NCBI GenBank assembly: GCA_964036295.1
Contig: OZ038470.1
Span: forward strand, 4,279,501-4,343,500
DNA: 64,000 nucleotides
Source: Plumapathes pennacea
Taxonomy: Eukaryota > Cnidaria > Anthozoa > Antipatharia > Myriopathidae
Direction: 5' to 3'
In this document: positions 52,001-61,907 of the stretch, one piece after another
Layout of the letters: each line of letters opens with the position of its first letter
How positions within the stretch are numbered: the stretch's first letter is position 1
Program-made: the position numbers and the translations under genes
Notes under the pieces: model-generated
What the model saw: only the letters and a program-made list of their open reading frames with translations
What the model was told of the DNA's origin: nothing
The model's database searches: none

Positions 52001-54241
52001 CCGCAAATGTGATGGGCATGCCCCAACCTTCACATTAGTGCAGGTAAACAGCATCACCTTTGAGTGGGTAGTTATTTTTTTATTTACTAGTACTGTAGTT
52101 TTCTTTTATGCCTTACTAGCTATAGGCTAGCAGGTAACACAAGTTTGGTAGCCGGATTTAGGGAACTAGCAGCGCCAGTTTACGGAAACAGATCAAATTC
52201 CTAAATTTAGTTCTTATCCTCCGTTGACATCCAGTTGGAGGTATTTAAATCAATCTCTCTTCAACAGGCAACTAATGGAAACCTCTGTGGAGGATTCAGT
52301 GACCAGCCATGGCGCAGTGACATTCCAAATGGGAAGTACATACCATCAAACAGGTACTACATAATTATACGACTCTCGAGTTCTAAGTGAAAATGAATTT
52401 GTAGATTCAAGGATCTTCTGCTTCCTGAATTCATACTAGTCTACATACAGCCGTTTTGGTTTGACTGTCAGAAAGGCTACGTTTTCGGACTGGTTCAAAC
52501 AAGTTTAGCAGCATTCTTGGTCAATCAGGAGCAAAGCAAAATCTGGTTGCACTCTTCTCACGGATGCAAGCAAGTGGCGATGGGGTTTCCTGGCACTGCT
52601 GGTTGGTGTTGTTTGTAAAGTAAAACTGCAAAACGTGAATTACTCTGGCCTTTGATTGCTTGAAAGTTTTTCTTACAGCCTCTGTGATTGGCGGCGTGCA
52701 TACTTTGGTTTTAGTGTTCGACGGTCATCCGAAATCTCCTCTATACGAAACGTACATACAATGGAATCCGGATAATACGGACACCAATGGGGACCAAACA
52801 GTGTCCGTATTAACCGGGTCTGTCAAATTACATCACGTACATGAGTTCATGTGTACAATGTAAAATCATCAGGAACCAAAAGCGTTTAAGACTTCTAACT
52901 TCAAGAGTGTGTGACGTTATAATATAGTGTTCTTTATGGACGTTTAGTGCTATTTGAAGTAATCAGTAACTGCATGCCGTACTGGAAAGATAATTAGAAA
53001 ATAAGGTGTCCTGGTTAACTTTGTATGAAAACATCATATTTGTGGCACGGAAAAGTGTCTGTTGTGCGTATTATCCGGTGTCGATATTAAGCGGGTTTAT
53101 TTTAGAGACATTTGTATGAGTTTCGGTCAGGACAAAATCACATGTCCGAAATAACCGGGTGTCTGTAAGGCCAGGTTCCGCTGTACATTGTTTTACAAGT
53201 TCAAGACATTACCCAAAATTAGTCGCGAACAGTCGTCCAGAACATAAAAATGCTAAACTCTAGTTGAAAATGTTCACTGTGCGCATCCTCCGCATGAACC
53301 ACGCAAATCCATGGTAAGCAGTGCGTGTTTCCAACTTGAACTAAAGCATGTTTTGCATATGACATACAATAGTTTATGCAATACAGTCAACTCCTTTAAA
53401 ACGGACACCCTTGGGACCAGCTCCTACTGTCCGTTTTAGAGAGGTGTCCGTTTTATAGAGAGTTCAGTTAGAGTAAATGACCGAAAGAACGGCGGGGACC
53501 GCTCCCACCAGGTGTCCATCTGGGGTGTCCGTTAAGAGGTAGTTGACTGTGTCAATGTCAAGCCTAGCAATGTCAAAGTGACGTCCTTGCAGGGCTATAC
53601 ATACGGATAACTAAACCTTTGTTGTTGTTATTGTTGTCCTCTGCAGATCTTTCCTGTTCACTCTAGTGAACTCTGAAGGTGTTTCACCAACGAAGTTTGA
53701 TGTTGTCCATTCAAAATATGCTACTCTACACCATCCAAAGTAAGTTGATCTTCCAGATGACGGGCAAACAAAATTGGGATTACGAGATATATTTCTCAAG
53801 GCACAACTTATGTCATAGAAAATGTACTGAACTAACGTATGCAAGAGTAACGAGCCCTGGTATTGAGTTTCTTGGCTAAATGTTGGGGTTTTACGAGCGT
53901 TAAACTGGTACTTAAATTCACAGTTTGGTACAATGACCGCTGACTCAAAATTAAAGTGATCGCGGTGCCACCATGCAAGATTTTCCTTATCCAAACTTGT
54001 AATAAAACTATACTAATGGTACCGATCATTTAACACCAGGTATGGCCCCATTTTTGGAGCTGGTGCTGACCTCTGTATAAGCGACAACTGCAACGAGGGC
54101 GTGGAGTCCTATTCTAATCTGCCTCACTCCTATGCTAGTGCCCAGGCCTCCACGACCCTCCTGATGGGCAGTTACAACTTCACCGTGGCAGACTATGAGG
54201 TGTTTGGTTTGAGGAAAGTGCGGGCGTTTGAGAATGTGTAA
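49090..54241 (+). CDS. BTB-BACK-TLDc domain protein
   Basis: Eight exons (49090-49419, 49740-50048, 50641-50757, 50934-51043, 51779-52043, 52268-52353, 53647-53739, 54040-54241) join to 503 residues. A BTB/POZ domain spans about 28-150 (DSGDVVFVVGKEEVSIYAHR, FQEVLKFLYSGK). A BACK-type helical region follows (CIAFMEDNAEDIV, FFHLPKPALIKLISSDKFAV, EEELWRAVLVWAK). The C-terminal TLDc domain, about 318-500, has FSGTSLLM, WQLLYKASKDSFSAAAFHRKC, PTFTLVQATNGNLCGGF, YGPIFGAGADLCI and FTVADYEVFGL. BTB-BACK proteins are typically Cullin-3 substrate adaptors. TLDc domains are linked to oxidation resistance and V-ATPase binding. An adaptor that targets a TLDc-bound partner is inference. The combination is not one of the standard human TLDc proteins (OXR1, NCOA7, TLDC2, TBC1D24, MEAK7). 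Transposons crowd its introns and its 3' end. Confidence 0.9.
49637..49729. mobile_element. CCCTTTCACTCC MITE fragment at a splice acceptor
   Basis: TCTTTCACTCCCAAGAGTGA through CAGTAAGGAGAACTTAGCTTTTGAT matches one half of the family. The match ends about 10 bases before the acceptor AG (49738-49739) of BTB-TLDc exon 2. Confidence 0.8.
51047..51353. mobile_element. GAGCCGTTTTCGG MITE at a splice donor
   Basis: The left end GAGCCGTTTTCGGATGACTG is the exact inverse, over about 14 bases, of the right end (TCATCCGAAAACCGCTC). TA lies on both sides. About 305 bp, non-coding, with several CCAAT/ATTGG motifs. It begins at intron position +4 or +6 after BTB-TLDc exon 4. The copy at 62684-62995 is a near-identical reverse complement. 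Confidence 0.9.
51359..51448. mobile_element. CCCTTTCACTCC MITE deletion derivative
   Basis: TTTTTACTTCCAGGAGTGATGA at one end and GGAAGTGAAAGTGTTAA at the other retain family ends. TTCTTCTTGAATGGTTGGGAGAA is family interior. Most of the middle is deleted. It lies six bases after the preceding MITE. Confidence 0.6.
52446..52743. mobile_element. GAGCCGTTTTCGG MITE, diverged copy
   Basis: Starts CAGCCGTTTTGGTTTGACTGTC and ends CGACGGTCATCCGAAATCTC, with the family interior (AATCAGGAGCAAAGC, CTCTGTGATTGGC). TA borders. It lies in BTB-TLDc intron 6. Confidence 0.75.
52757..53185. mobile_element. Pogo/Tigger-like MITE, 430 bp
   Basis: CAATGGAATCCGGATAATAC at the left is inverse to GGCCAGGTTCCGCTG at the right, with TA borders. 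Internal GTGTCCGTATTAACCGGGT and AAATAACCGGGTGTCTG also fit the pogo type. It lies in BTB-TLDc intron 6. Confidence 0.7.
53384..53550. mobile_element. Pogo/Tigger-like MITE, 167 bp
   Basis: CAGTCAACTCCTTTAAAACG is inverse to CGTTAAGAGGTAGTTGACTG. ACGGACACCC and GTGTCCGTTTTATAGAG lie inside. It ends about 100 bases before BTB-TLDc exon 7. Confidence 0.8.
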
Positions 54242-55400
54242 TGGTGCGTTCACACTTGGTGCCCGAGCATGATTCTCGCTGGGCACTAATTTACCCACGC
54301 CAGAATTCGGGCACCGTGAGTACAAGGTCTCTACTTTGGGCTCTCAGAGAAAACGACAAAGAGGTCAGGCTGACGCTGAAGTCAGTGCGAATCGTTCAAA
54401 ACGAAATACTGGTCGAAAGACCTTGTACTCGGGCACTAAAGTGGGCACCGGTTTGCAGTGTGAACGAATTTTATTTTGTGCCGGTGTAACAGGCTTTTTT
54501 GTCCCCCTGGCCAGGATGTCCCCCCAGACATTTTGGCCCGGGCTGAAATGTCCAGCCGGACATTCTCGCCCAGGCAAAAGTGTCCCCCTCTGGTCTTCAA
54601 TGCCCCCCTCTCCAAGTTTATCAAATTTCCATATTTTTTTGAACAAGAGAGATCAATAAACTGTCACTGTTTAGTAAACGAACTCATCGAATCAAACAAA
54701 TCAAACGAGCGATTTTGTCAATTGTATGACGAAACGTATACTCACTACTGTGATAATTTAAGTTATGATAGACTTTATATCAAGTTATATGTAACATTCT
54801 TTTGCATATTACTACCCAAAAGAGTGTATTCTGTATCTGATTAGAGACTTTACTGCAAAATTGTACTTGGGGGGTAACAGAGTCCCAGCTGGACGTAATC
54901 ACAAATCTCTATTGTCACCATGTTTATTTAGATTTCGGGAGCCCGCTTACAAATCCGACACAGTAGTTCGTTTCATTATAAACGCGGTAGTTAAGTTTGG
55001 TATGGAAGATTAGTGCTTCAAACTCAGGTACTGGTGAAACATGACTCACCAAACATCTGGATCAGATAATAGCCGACAGGCAGGCGCCTGTTGTGTAATA
55101 GCTGTCTCGTACGTAAACTACTGCGAATAGTCTGACTCAGAGAAAGTTATCGTTTCTCTAGTGGTCTTAAAAGGGTTATGAGATCTTTATGAGTATCCTT
55201 TATTGTTAGAACCCATTTTAACTATCAAAAGCACCTTTCCGAACAAGGGACATCTTAGACCAGCGAGGACACTTAGGCCTTAAGATTGGAATGTCCGGGG
55301 GACATTTTGGCCCGGGCCGAAGTGTCCGGCCGGACAGAAATATGGAGGGACGTTTCAGATTGGGACACCGGTGCCCGGGCACCCAAGAGTGAGCGCGCCA
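54242..55400. mobile_element. 1.16-kb TIR element at the BTB-TLDc stop codon
   Basis: The left end TGGTGCGTTCACACTTGG is inverse to the right end CCCAAGAGTGAGCGCGCCA, about 20 of 24 matching, and the match continues into GCCCG. The first base is the one after the TAA stop. Inside, a CAGACATTTTGGCCCGGGC-type block occurs directly at 54527 and 55300. No transposase is seen. Confidence 0.7.
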
Positions 55401-55421
55401 GAAGACCGTTAGTTCATTAGT

Positions 55422-55423
<2 letters not shown>

Positions 55424-55462
<39 letters not shown>
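55424..55462 (+). repeat. Poly-T run (39 T)
   Basis: A long T homopolymer starts a segment (55463-55620) that is repeated at 56080-56220, also after poly-T. This suggests two related retro- or duplicated copies. Confidence 0.9.
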
Positions 55463-55463
<1 letters not shown>

Positions 55464-55754
55464 TGGCCATACATTATTAATTGAATGAAACTCAAAAAGA
55501 GATCATAAATATTAAAACAAACACATCGGTTGTTTTGAACTATGAAGACCTTTGTGGTGTGAAAACCGGCTTGTAAATTCCGTTTTCTGCCCATTTTGAC
55601 AGTCAACATCCTTCAAGACACCGTACGGCTATGCCTATTGTTAAAAAACAATCTTTGTTTCAAGTCTCCAATGTGCTTTGCATCCATGATACATGATAAA
55701 TTTCAAGACACGGCTTCTAAGACCTTTGAACGCTTCGTTGTCGAGTACGAGTTA

Positions 55755-55860
55755 GGGGGGGATAAAATCCGCGAGAGCGGGATAGAATCCGCTAGCGGAT
55801 ATTATCCACGGGGGATAAAATCGGATATTATCGGGGGGGGGGGATAAAATCCGCTAGGAC
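55755..55860. repeat. GATAAAATCCGCTAG minisatellite
   Basis: Five irregular units of GGGGGATAAAATCCG / GCGGATATTATCC with G-runs lie between two copies of the neighbouring duplication. Confidence 0.7.
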
Positions 55861-55904
55861 ACCGGCTAAGAAAGACAAAATTTAACATAAACTTTACATT
55901 AGGG

Positions 55905-56415
55905 CTCCCAGAGAAAACAACAAAGAGGTCAAGCTGAGGTTGAAGTCAGTGCGAATCGTTCAAAGCGAAACACTGGACGGAAGACCTTGTACTCGGGCAC
56001 TTAAGTGGGCACCGGTTCGCAGTGTTTTTTTTTTTTTTGTTTTTTGTTTTGTTGTTTTTTTTTGTTGTTTTTTTTTGTAGCCATACATTATCAATTGAAC
56101 GAAACTCAAAAAGGAAAACAAAACGGATACACATCGGTAGTTTTGAACTATGAAGACCTTTGTGGTGTGAAAACCGGCTTGTAAATTCCGTTTTCTGCCC
56201 AGTCTGACAGTCAACACTGCCACCGGGCAATAACCAGAACGAATAATTAACTCCTATTTGTTCAGAGAAAGGCAGCTGTTCTGAAAAATCCTTCAAAACA
56301 TCGGCTGAGAAAGACAAAACTTAACCTTAGGGCTCCCAGAGAAAACAACAAAGAGGTCAGGCTGAGGTTGAAGTCAGTGCGAATCGTTCAAAACGAAATA
56401 TTGGATACAAGACAT
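55905..56415. repeat. Local duplications downstream of BTB-TLDc
   Basis: GGCTCCCAGAGAAAACAACAAAGAGG followed by GAAGTCAGTGCGAATCGTTCA occurs at 55905 and 56331, and in diverged form at 54340. GAAGACCTTTGTGGTGTGAAAACC occurs at 55546 and 56151. These are copied pieces of the element at 54242 and its flank. Confidence 0.75.
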
Positions 56416-56530
56416 TAACTTGCTGCTTGATTTGCAATTCATCGATAAGATGCCCAAGGAAGCAACCGGTTGACCAATCAGAATACGCTATGGTGTGTTT
56501 TCAAAGGAATTTCGCCGGATAAAGGACGCG

Positions 56531-56657
56531 ATGTGTGTTCGAAATGTTGTGTTGGGATATGCGAAGCTTCGTCTACGTCCTCTGTGCAAGCTTGTTGGCA
56601 GTGCTGTGATCACCTTGGTTGGCTTGAACTTTTTGGTGCTATTCCGGTGCCATTCAG
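56531..56657 (+). CDS. First exon of a type II membrane protein (copy 1)
   Basis: ATG at 56531 opens 42 codons plus one base, ending at TCAG|GTGCGT. The peptide is short and basic at its N terminus (RLRPLCKLVG) followed by a hydrophobic helix (SAVITLVGLNFLVLF) and RCHS. This is a signal-anchor layout, as in Golgi glycosyltransferases and sulfotransferases. A paralogous exon with the same phase lies at 63737. The remainder of the protein is not recognisable in the window, so no function is assigned. Confidence 0.5.
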
Positions 56658-56902
56658 GTGCGTACAGATCGAGATACAAGTTGTCTGCTAAGCCACATTT
56701 TCTGTCATCTCATGATTTCCAGATTTATGCGATGTACCTTGTTTATACATATAGCGATGCGTTTATGAATTTTTGAAGCAATATGAGTCAGTTCTCATAG
56801 TTTACCGGCTGAACTCGTATCCGAACGGAGCGTGGGAGACAAATTGCTTATATCTCGTTTCAGTGTAATCGATTGAGCCAATCTGCTGCGTTCTCGTGAA
56901 AG

Positions 56903-57050
56903 TCAGTTTACACGATTTGAGTGTTCTTCGAGTCAAGGAGCTGTTCGATTCCGATTCAAATGATATTTTAGGCGAACAAAGTACAAACGACGCACACCTG
57001 CCCCAGCTTGCATTGCAAAGGAAGTGCTCTAGAGGGTTTCGCTTTATTGT
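56903..57050 (+). CDS. Possible second exon after the type II anchor exon
   Basis: From AG|TC at 56901-56903 the frame continues in phase with the preceding exon (VSLHDLSVLRVKELFDSD, then HLPQLALQRKCSRGF) until the duplicated module begins at 57051. The acceptor has a poor pyrimidine tract and no donor is clear. It may be a luminal stem interrupted by the repeat, or chance. Confidence 0.2.
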
Positions 57051-58114
57051 AACTAGACTGGCCTTGCCAGTGAGCTCGCGGCATGAGTTGGGTCGAGACC
57101 AGAATATAAAATGGAAAGTAGGGGACAAAAGTGGAACTCCCAAGAGAGACTTCCAATTTCTCACCATAAAAATATCACACAGTATAGAGAACTTGGCTTT
57201 TGACACCTTGCTCTTTTGACACCTTGATTAAACTAAAAATTATTATTACAACACTCATACACTTGCTTCTTAAAGGTTGAGCGACCCTGCATCTTGAGAA
57301 TGCGTGACAAATCTTTTTATGCACAATCGATTATGACAGTTTGACCTTGACTCATATTTCTAATCAAAGGCCACGATTAATCCAGCCTTCGCTTCACTAC
57401 TTATGTGTTTTCTTTTATTAACTCAATACGTTTCTTCTATCAGGCTTTCGAGTATTCGTGCTCTGTAACAAATATAAAATTGAAAGCGAGGAATGTCACA
57501 CGAGAGATGTTTACAATATTATTGCGCTTTTGTTCACAGTGTGTTCAGTCCATTTGTGACTGCAAACTCAATCCTCAGAATTATTTTGGTGTATTTTTCA
57601 TTTCTGGTATTTAATGAACATTGCGAAACAAAGACTACATGATCGAATAAAAGAAACACTTCAACAGGCAATGTACGATACGCAGAAGAATTTTATGAGG
57701 CAACAGATGTCATGTACAGAGTAAAGCATAAAGCGTCATTGTTTTACGGCTAAAGCTCACCGTAGCTTTGGTTTCTGTTTTCGCCCTGTTATCTTCCCAA
57801 AAGTATTTCGTGTCGCCACAGAAAGTTTCGTCGGGACTATTAAATATTTATCGGCGACAGCGGTACCATCAAATATTTGTTTATGGCTATTCTCAAAGCT
57901 TCCGCGGTGAACACGAGCCAAAATCGTTCCCAAAAATCCAGTTTATCCGTGCATATTCCACAGAGCCAAATGGTGTTGAGTTTGGATGGGATGCAGTTAA
58001 CTTTTACACACAAGTAACGAGCAATTCACTGGCCACATCTCGAGTTGTTTAGCGAAGTCAATTACGTCATCGCCCAGCACGTGATAATATGAACCAATCA
58101 CCGTGTGCTGATTC
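57051..58114. repeat. 1.06-kb duplicated module, copy 1
   Basis: Runs from AACTAGACTGGCCTTGCCAG to CCGTGTGCTGATTC. It contains a CCCTTTCACTCC-MITE-like part (about 57145-57290), short open frames, and near its right end GTCATCGCCCAGCACGTGATA and AACCAATCA (CRE-like, E-box, CCAAT). Copies follow at 60029 and 60996. Confidence 0.85.
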
Positions 58115-59369
58115 TCGACCCACAAAAAGGAAAAAAAATAAAATAAAAATGCCCATTTTTAAGCTCTCGTGGGCCCCAGGCCCCCGCAAGCAATAATACA
58201 CTTAGCAACCACTGGCTCATGTGTGTGTGTGTGTGTAACAAATTGATAATTTCGATTTGCGATGCAACAAATTAAACCAGTAATTAGATAATGCGTGGTT
58301 TGAAGTTCTGACACAACAAAGTACTCGTTAGTCATAATTTACCATGATATTGTCAATTCGAACGGAATCGCCGGCACAAGCAAGCCAGAAATCTTCTCGA
58401 CCATAGCCTTTCAAACAAAACAGAGGACGCGATTACTGAAGGTGAGAATTCCGTTTAAGTTTAGAAAAAAAATTTCAGGTGTCTGGATGCCGGGTGTCGC
58501 AGAAACTCTATTCGTGCTCAAAAGTTTCTACTCGCTGCTGGTCCACGTGACAAAGGACTATCCTTCACTTGCTTTATTCGTTCCCGACCCAGTTACATAT
58601 TCTTCGCTACTGCACTCTTCACAACAATCATACTGGGCATCTGCCCTTGTCCTGAAACGGCCCTCTATTTATATGGTCTAAGCCTGCATAATTCTACAGT
58701 ACAAATTCCGTAGCTTTGGTAATTCTACTGGCTAAAATCCTTGTGTAATTACTGACTAAAGTCCTCATGTAACTTTCCCTCGACTGTAGTTTTACTGTAG
58801 TGTGGAAGCATCTGAAATCTAATACTGGTGAACATAATCTCTTAATAACAACCGGAACCTTCATGACCGAATCTATAACTAAACCAATTAACTAAATCAA
58901 TAACATACGTGGGTTTTCCTGACACTGAGCTGATGCTGCCGCATGTTTGAAAAACGGGGAGATTTTGATGTCAGTCGATTGGTGGTTCGACGAGTCGAGT
59001 ATGGTCGAGTGATAAATGCCCTACAGAAGTTTGTACTTGGAAACTGTAAAGTGTGTTCAAAATGGAATTCAAAAAAGAAAAAAAAGGCAGAAAAAACATT
59101 AGGAATAATGAAATTCAATCACCCGATCCCCGTATCTTACGGGGGTCCAGCTAGTGTGTACATAATGTACACAGTTCACAGTGTATTTGTGTAAAGCATT
59201 TTCTACATAATTTGTGAAAAAAGGCAATTACCATATCTTTTCTAATGTACCATGCGCATACAGCCAACAAACCTATTTAATGGTTCTAAGCAGACACCCT
59301 GGTGTCTACTCGATACAGGTTTGACTGTGCATGTATTTATAAATTACTTTTCCTCTGTGATACTTGCAG
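58115..59369. other. Interval between module copy 1 and the PDXK-like exon
   Basis: Contains (GT)n at 58220-58236, short open frames, and the hairpin CCCCGTATCTTACGGGG (59126-59142). I searched by eye for the preceding pyridoxal kinase exon (SVQFSNHT-type) and did not find it. Confidence 0.4.
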
Positions 59370-59477
59370 GTTACAGTCACTTCCAGGGCCAGGTTCTTCA
59401 TGCGCATGAGTTGAAGAATTTGTTTGAAGGCTTGAAATTAAATAATTTGCATGGCCACTATTCACACTTACTAACAG
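59370..59477 (+). CDS. PDXK: Isolated pyridoxal kinase-like exon
   Basis: ACTTGCAG|GTTAC and AACAG|GTATGT bound a 108-base exon, phase 1 in and out. It encodes YSHFQGQVLHAHELKNLFEG followed by LKLNNLHGHYSHLLTG. Vertebrate pyridoxal kinase has the same exon with the same order (GYAHWKGQVL, ELYEGLRLNN, YVLTG). The full enzyme phosphorylates pyridoxal to make the cofactor PLP. Neither the ATP-binding nor the substrate-binding exons are visible here. The exon may belong to a gene with very large introns extending past the window, or be a captured or duplicated fragment. Confidence 0.7.
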
Positions 59478-60028
59478 GTATGTTATGTGTACACATCACT
59501 GTGTTTTGTAAGTATGTTTTATTGGGCATATTTTATTAGACAAAGTTTATCCCTGTAAAACTCCATATTAACTTCTGATCTAACATCAATTATAAGACTG
59601 TGACAATTTCTCAGATTATCCTAGGATGTTTTCTGGGATAAACGTCTGGCTCGCAGCTATAAAATGAATGAAAAAGTGAACATTTTACAAATCAAAATAC
59701 AATTTGCAAAACCCACTCTATAAATAACTAACCAAATTGTAGCATGTCATTTCTCTCATAAATGTAATACAGTGAAGCAGAAAGAGGACAGAAGTGATTT
59801 CCAAACAAACTGATGAACTGCAATTAAAATGTTATGCACTTCTCTGTGCTACTGTAGTGTCAGTGTGGGAAATACTTATAAGGATACGATAGGAATATAG
59901 TAGCCATTGTGGTCCTACATACTGTTGGGAATAGCTCTTGTACATTGTATTCTACTTGTACTGCTTTTAAAAATGTTTGCATGGGGGGCTAGGATCAGCT
60001 GCCACCTAAGTCTGTGTATTTCCACTGG

Positions 60029-60996
60029 AACTAGACTGGCCTTGCCAGTGAGCTCGCGGCGTGAGTTGGGTCGAGACCAGAATATAAAATGGAAAGTAGG
60101 GGACAAGAGCGGAACTCCTAAGAGAGACTTCCAATTTCTCACCATAAAAATATCACACAGTATAGAGAACTTGGCTTTTGACACCTTGCTCTTTTGACAC
60201 CTTGATTAAACTAAAAATTATTATTACAACACTCATACACTTGCTTCTTAAAGGTTGAGCGACCCTGCATCTTGAGAATGCGTGACATATCTTTTTATGC
60301 ACAATCGATTATGACAGTTTGACCTTGACTCATATTTCTAATCAGAGGCCACGATTAATCCAGCCTTCGCTTCACTACTTATGTGTTTTCTTTTGTTAAC
60401 TCAATACGTTTCTTCTATCAGGCTTTCGAGTATTCGTGCTCTGTAACAAATGTAAAATTGAAAGCGAGGAATGTCACACGAGAGATGTTTACAATATTAT
60501 TGCGCTTTTGTTCACAGTGTGTTCAGTCCATTTGTGACTGCAAACTCAATCAGAATTATTTCGGTGTATTTTTCATTTCTGGTATTTAATGAACATTGCG
60601 AAACAAAGACTACATGATCGAATGAAAGAAACACTTCAACAGGCAATGTACGATACGCAGAAGAATTTTATGAGGCAACAGATGTCATGTACAGAGTAAA
60701 GCATAAAGCGTCATTGTTTTACGGCTAAAGCTCACCGTAGCTTTGGTTTCTGTTTTCGCCCTGTTATCTTCCCAAAAGTATTTCTTGTCGCCACAGAAAG
60801 TTTCGTCGGGACTAAATACTTATCGGCGACAGAGATATTTGCAATACCCCAGAAGTACCATCAAACATTTGTTTACGGCTATTCTCAAAGCTTGTGCGGT
60901 GAACGCGAGCCAAAATCTTTTCCTAAAATCCAGTTTATCCGTGCGCATTCCACAGAGCCAAATGGCGTTGAATTTGAATGGATGCAGTTTACTTTT
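60029..60996. repeat. Duplicated module, copy 2 (3' truncated)
   Basis: Begins AACTAGACTGGCC like copy 1 and follows it closely. It has local differences: a 3-base CTC deletion near 60550 and about 20 extra bases near 60835. It stops at GGATGCAGTTTAC and fuses to copy 3. Confidence 0.85.
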
Positions 60997-61907
60997 TCGC
61001 TTCACTACTTATGTGTTTTCTTTTATTAACTCAATACGTTTCTTTCTATCAGGCTTTCGAGTATTCGTGCTCTGTAACAAATATAAAATTGACAGCGAGG
61101 AATGTCACACAAGAGATGTTTACAGTATTATTGCGCTTTTGTTCACAGTGTGTTCAGTCCATTTGTGACTGCAAACTCAATCCTCAGAATTATTTCGGTG
61201 TATTTTTCATTTCTGGTATTCACTGACCATTGCGAAACAAAGGCTACATGATCGAATGAAAGAAACACTTCAACAGGCAATGTACGATACGCAGAAGAAT
61301 TTTATGAGGCAACAGATGTCATGTACAGAGTAAAGCATAAAGCGTCATTGTTTTACGGCTAAAGCTCACCGTAGCTTTGGTTTCTGTTTTCGCCCTGTTA
61401 AGCCTTGTCCTCACTTGCGCATAAGCATAAGCATAAGCATAAGAATAAGAGAGCGACAGTGGCGACATAAGCATAAGCATAAGGAACAAACATGTTTGAT
61501 CCTTATGCTTATGCTTATGTCGCCACTGTCGCTCTCTTATTCTTATGCTTATGCTTATGCTTATGCGCTAGTGAGGACCAGGCTTAATCTTCCCAAAAGT
61601 ATTTCGTGTCGCCACAGAAAGTTTCGTCGGGACTAAATATTTATCGGCGACAGCGGTACCATCAAATATTTGTTTACGGCTATTCTCAAAGCTTCCGCGG
61701 TGAACGCGAGCCAAAATCGTTCCCGAAAATCCAGTTTATCCGTGCGCATTCCACAGAGCCAAATGGTGTTGAGTTTGGATGGGATGCAGTTAACTTTTAC
61801 ACACAAGTAACGAGCAATTCACTGGCCACATCTCGAGTTGTTTAGCGAAGTCAATTACGTCATCGCCCAGCACGTGATAATATGAACCAATCACCGTGTG
61901 CTGATTC
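60996..61907. repeat. Duplicated module, copy 3 (5' truncated)
   Basis: Begins in the middle of the module (TTCGCTTCACTACTTATGTG, equal to position 57387 of copy 1) and runs to CCGTGTGCTGATTC. A palindromic MITE interrupts it at 61402-61583. Together with copy 2 it forms a partial tandem duplication with a period near 631 bp. Confidence 0.85.
61402..61583. mobile_element. Near-perfect palindromic MITE with TTAA borders
   Basis: TTAA (61398-61401) precedes GCCTTGTCCTCACTTGCGCA and TTAA (61584-61587) follows its inverse. Arms of about 84 bases are made of (CATAAG)n and GAGAGCGACAGTGGCGACAT and pair almost perfectly around AACATGTTT. Uninterrupted versions of the site exist in copies 1 and 2 (57796, 60770). 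Confidence 0.92.

Noticed and set aside
58442-58681. 79-codon frame following AATTTCAG near 58478
   Set aside because: No family match and it does not provide the missing PDXK exon 2 sequence.
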